Shown: positions 62,933 through 64,000 of the stretch, one piece after another | Numbering within the stretch: position 1 is the stretch's first letter | How the letters are laid out: the number at the start of each line of letters is the position of its first letter | Assembly: GCF_965219595.1 (NCBI RefSeq) | Contig: NZ_OZ244781.1 | Coordinates: forward strand, 3,348,001-3,412,000 | Origin: Poriferisodalis sp022821985 | GTDB taxonomy: Bacteria > Actinomycetota > Acidimicrobiia > Acidimicrobiales > Poriferisodalaceae | Direction of reading: 5' to 3' | DNA length: 64,000 nt | The notes under the pieces: generated by a model | The model's input: only the letters and a program-made list of their open reading frames with translations | Told to the model about the DNA's origin: nothing | Database searches by the model: none | Position numbers and translations under genes: made by a program

Positions 62933-64000
62933 GTGAGCACCTGGGCCGAGCCCTACCTCGACGACTTCGGGCCCGACGACGCCAACATCTCCGACCACGA
63001 CGTGTGGACGCACGGTGTGCCTCATGCCACGTTCGCTCGCATGCGGCGCGAGGACCCCGTGGCCTGGGTCGACGAGGTGGACGGGCGCGGCTACTGGGCC
63101 GTCACCAAATACGACGATGCGTTCCGCATCAGCCGTGACACCCAGACCTTCACCTCCGCACAGGGCATCCGGCTCGAGGACATGGCGTCCGACGAGCTCG
63201 AAGCGCGCAAGACGATGATGGAGATGGACCCGCCCGAGCACACCCGCTACCGGCGCCTGGTGAGCCGCGGGTTCACGCCTCGGGTCGTGAACACCTATGA
63301 GGCCGCCATCCGTGGGTTGGCGTGCGAGGTGCTCGACCGCGCCCTGACCGAGGAGCGCTTCGACTTCGTCACCGAAGTTGCCACCGAGCTGCCCATGCGG
63401 ATGCTGGGCCGCATGCTGGGCACCAGCGACGCCGACGGCCACCAGCTCGTGGAGTGGGGCGACGCGCTGCTCGGCAACACCGACCCCGACTTCACCGACT
63501 ACCCCGTCGGCTTGGTGGACACCGACGAATTCCGCTTCATGCCGTTCCGCAGCCCGGCCACCGTGGAGATCTTCGAGTACGCGGCGGCCCAGGCGGCGCA
63601 GCGGCGCGAATGCTCGACCAGCGATGTGATCAGCCAGCTCCTGGCGCCTACCACCGACGGCACACCGCTGACCGATCTGGAGTTCAAGAACTTCTTCACG
63701 CTGCTCATTGCGGCGGGCAACGACACCACCCGCTACACGATGACCCACGGGCTGTGGGTGCTGATGGCCCACCCGCACCTGTTCGACACTTGGCGCGCAG
63801 CGGTGCTGGCGGGCGACGACGACCTGACTGCGAGCGCCGTGGAGGAGGTGCTGCGGGCCAGCTCGGTGACGACGCATTTCCGCCGCACTGCCACCTGCGA
63901 CACCGAGATCCGGGGCACCAAGGTGCGGGCCGGCGACAAGGTGGTGCTGTATTACGTCAGCGCCGATCACGACGATGACCGCTTCGCTCACCCGTTCCGG
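62933..64000 (+). CDS. Cytochrome P450 (3' end outside window)
   Basis: Starts at GTG 62933, 4 bases after the previous P450 stop. It stays open to the window end (about 356 residues). It has MEMDPPEHTRYRRLVSRGFTP, the I-helix AAGNDTTRYT and ExxR in VEEVLRAS. The heme-Cys region lies beyond the window. Similar but clearly different from the first, so a co-transcribed P450 pair acting on related substrates is likely. Confidence 0.92.
   Translation, partial: MSTWAEPYLDDFGPDDANISDHDVWTHGVPHATFARMRREDPVAWVDEVDGRGYWAVTKYDDAFRISRDTQTFTSAQGIRLEDMASDELEARKTMMEMDPPEHTRYRRLVSRGFTPRVVNTYEAAIRGLACEVLDRALTEERFDFVTEVATELPMRMLGRMLGTSDADGHQLVEWGDALLGNTDPDFTDYPVGLVDTDEFRFMPFRSPATVEIFEYAAAQAAQRRECSTSDVISQLLAPTTDGTPLTDLEFKNFFTLLIAAGNDTTRYTMTHGLWVLMAHPHLFDTWRAAVLAGDDDLTASAVEEVLRASSVTTHFRRTATCDTEIRGTKVRAGDKVVLYYVSADHDDDRFAHPFR

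Overview
The window is GC-rich, gene-dense DNA with short intergenic gaps, many 4-base ATGA/GTGA start-stop overlaps and frequent GTG starts. It looks like a chromosomal segment of a high-GC actinobacterium. A predicted S-(hydroxymethyl)mycothiol dehydrogenase, an F420/FMN split-barrel protein, an ANTAR regulator beside polA-rpsA-coaE, a DUF4193-like acidic zinc-ribbon protein and a uvrC-rapZ-gap-pgk-tpiA block all support this. The polyhydroxyalkanoate genes, CaiB/BaiF CoA-transferases, P450s and YDRGW-type thioredoxin fusion would fit an Acidimicrobiia-like lineage; that placement is inference.

Layout. 1-8.4 kb: a partial thioredoxin-fold fusion, a patatin, a class III-like PHA synthase with a PhaE/phasin-like partner, a MarR regulator with an alpha/beta hydrolase, and a phasin-like/XRE/acyl-CoA ligase operon. 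8.5-11.8 kb: accessory genes, namely a toxin-antitoxin pair (DUF5615-like PIN toxin), a secreted HExxH metalloprotease and an RCC1-repeat surface protein with a cell-wall-binding domain. 12-17.9 kb: tpiA, pgk, gap, rapZ and uvrC, all minus strand, without the yvcK, whiA and secG usually found there. 18-23.6 kb: a tightly coupled plus-strand signalling operon (STAS, receiver-PP2C, RsbW-like ATPase, periplasmic-binding lipoprotein, HAMP histidine kinase). 23.6-31 kb: an AhpD-like protein, uvrA, mycothiol-dependent formaldehyde dehydrogenase, uvrB and a DUF4193-like protein. 31-36.9 kb: coaE, rpsA, polA, an ANTAR regulator and tRNA-Leu(CAA).

37-41.6 kb is a type II fatty-acid synthase cluster (fabD-fabH-fabG-acpP-fabF) whose FabD carries an extra C-terminal biotinyl/lipoyl-like domain. 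41.6-47.3 kb: a serine beta-lactamase-like hydrolase, a CapA lipoprotein, a tandem-domain CaiB/BaiF CoA-transferase and an F420/FMN split-barrel protein. 47.3-55 kb is one long minus-strand run: a branched-chain-type ABC importer (substrate-binding protein, LivF, LivH and a fused LivM-LivG), then a PaaA/PaaC-like diiron protein, a small unknown, two MaoC hotdog proteins and an enoyl-CoA hydratase. This looks like uptake plus CoA-thioester catabolism of an unknown, possibly cyclic, acid. 55.1-56.4 kb and 60.1-61.5 kb hold two glutamine-synthetase-family ligases, and 61.6-64 kb holds two tandem P450s.

The two ligases are separated by an accessory island (about 56.45-60.1 kb). It has a serine recombinase, small two-helix membrane proteins, Asp/Gly/Ser-rich secreted proteins sharing a Cys-containing C-terminal motif, a gene apparently split by a frameshift in a Gly-Ser repeat, a 15-bp inverted repeat, and 13-bp direct repeats about 3.1 kb apart. 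The most interesting candidates for new biology are the 18-23.6 kb signalling module, this island, the FabD fusion, and the importer/diiron/hotdog operon beside the ligase-P450 genes.
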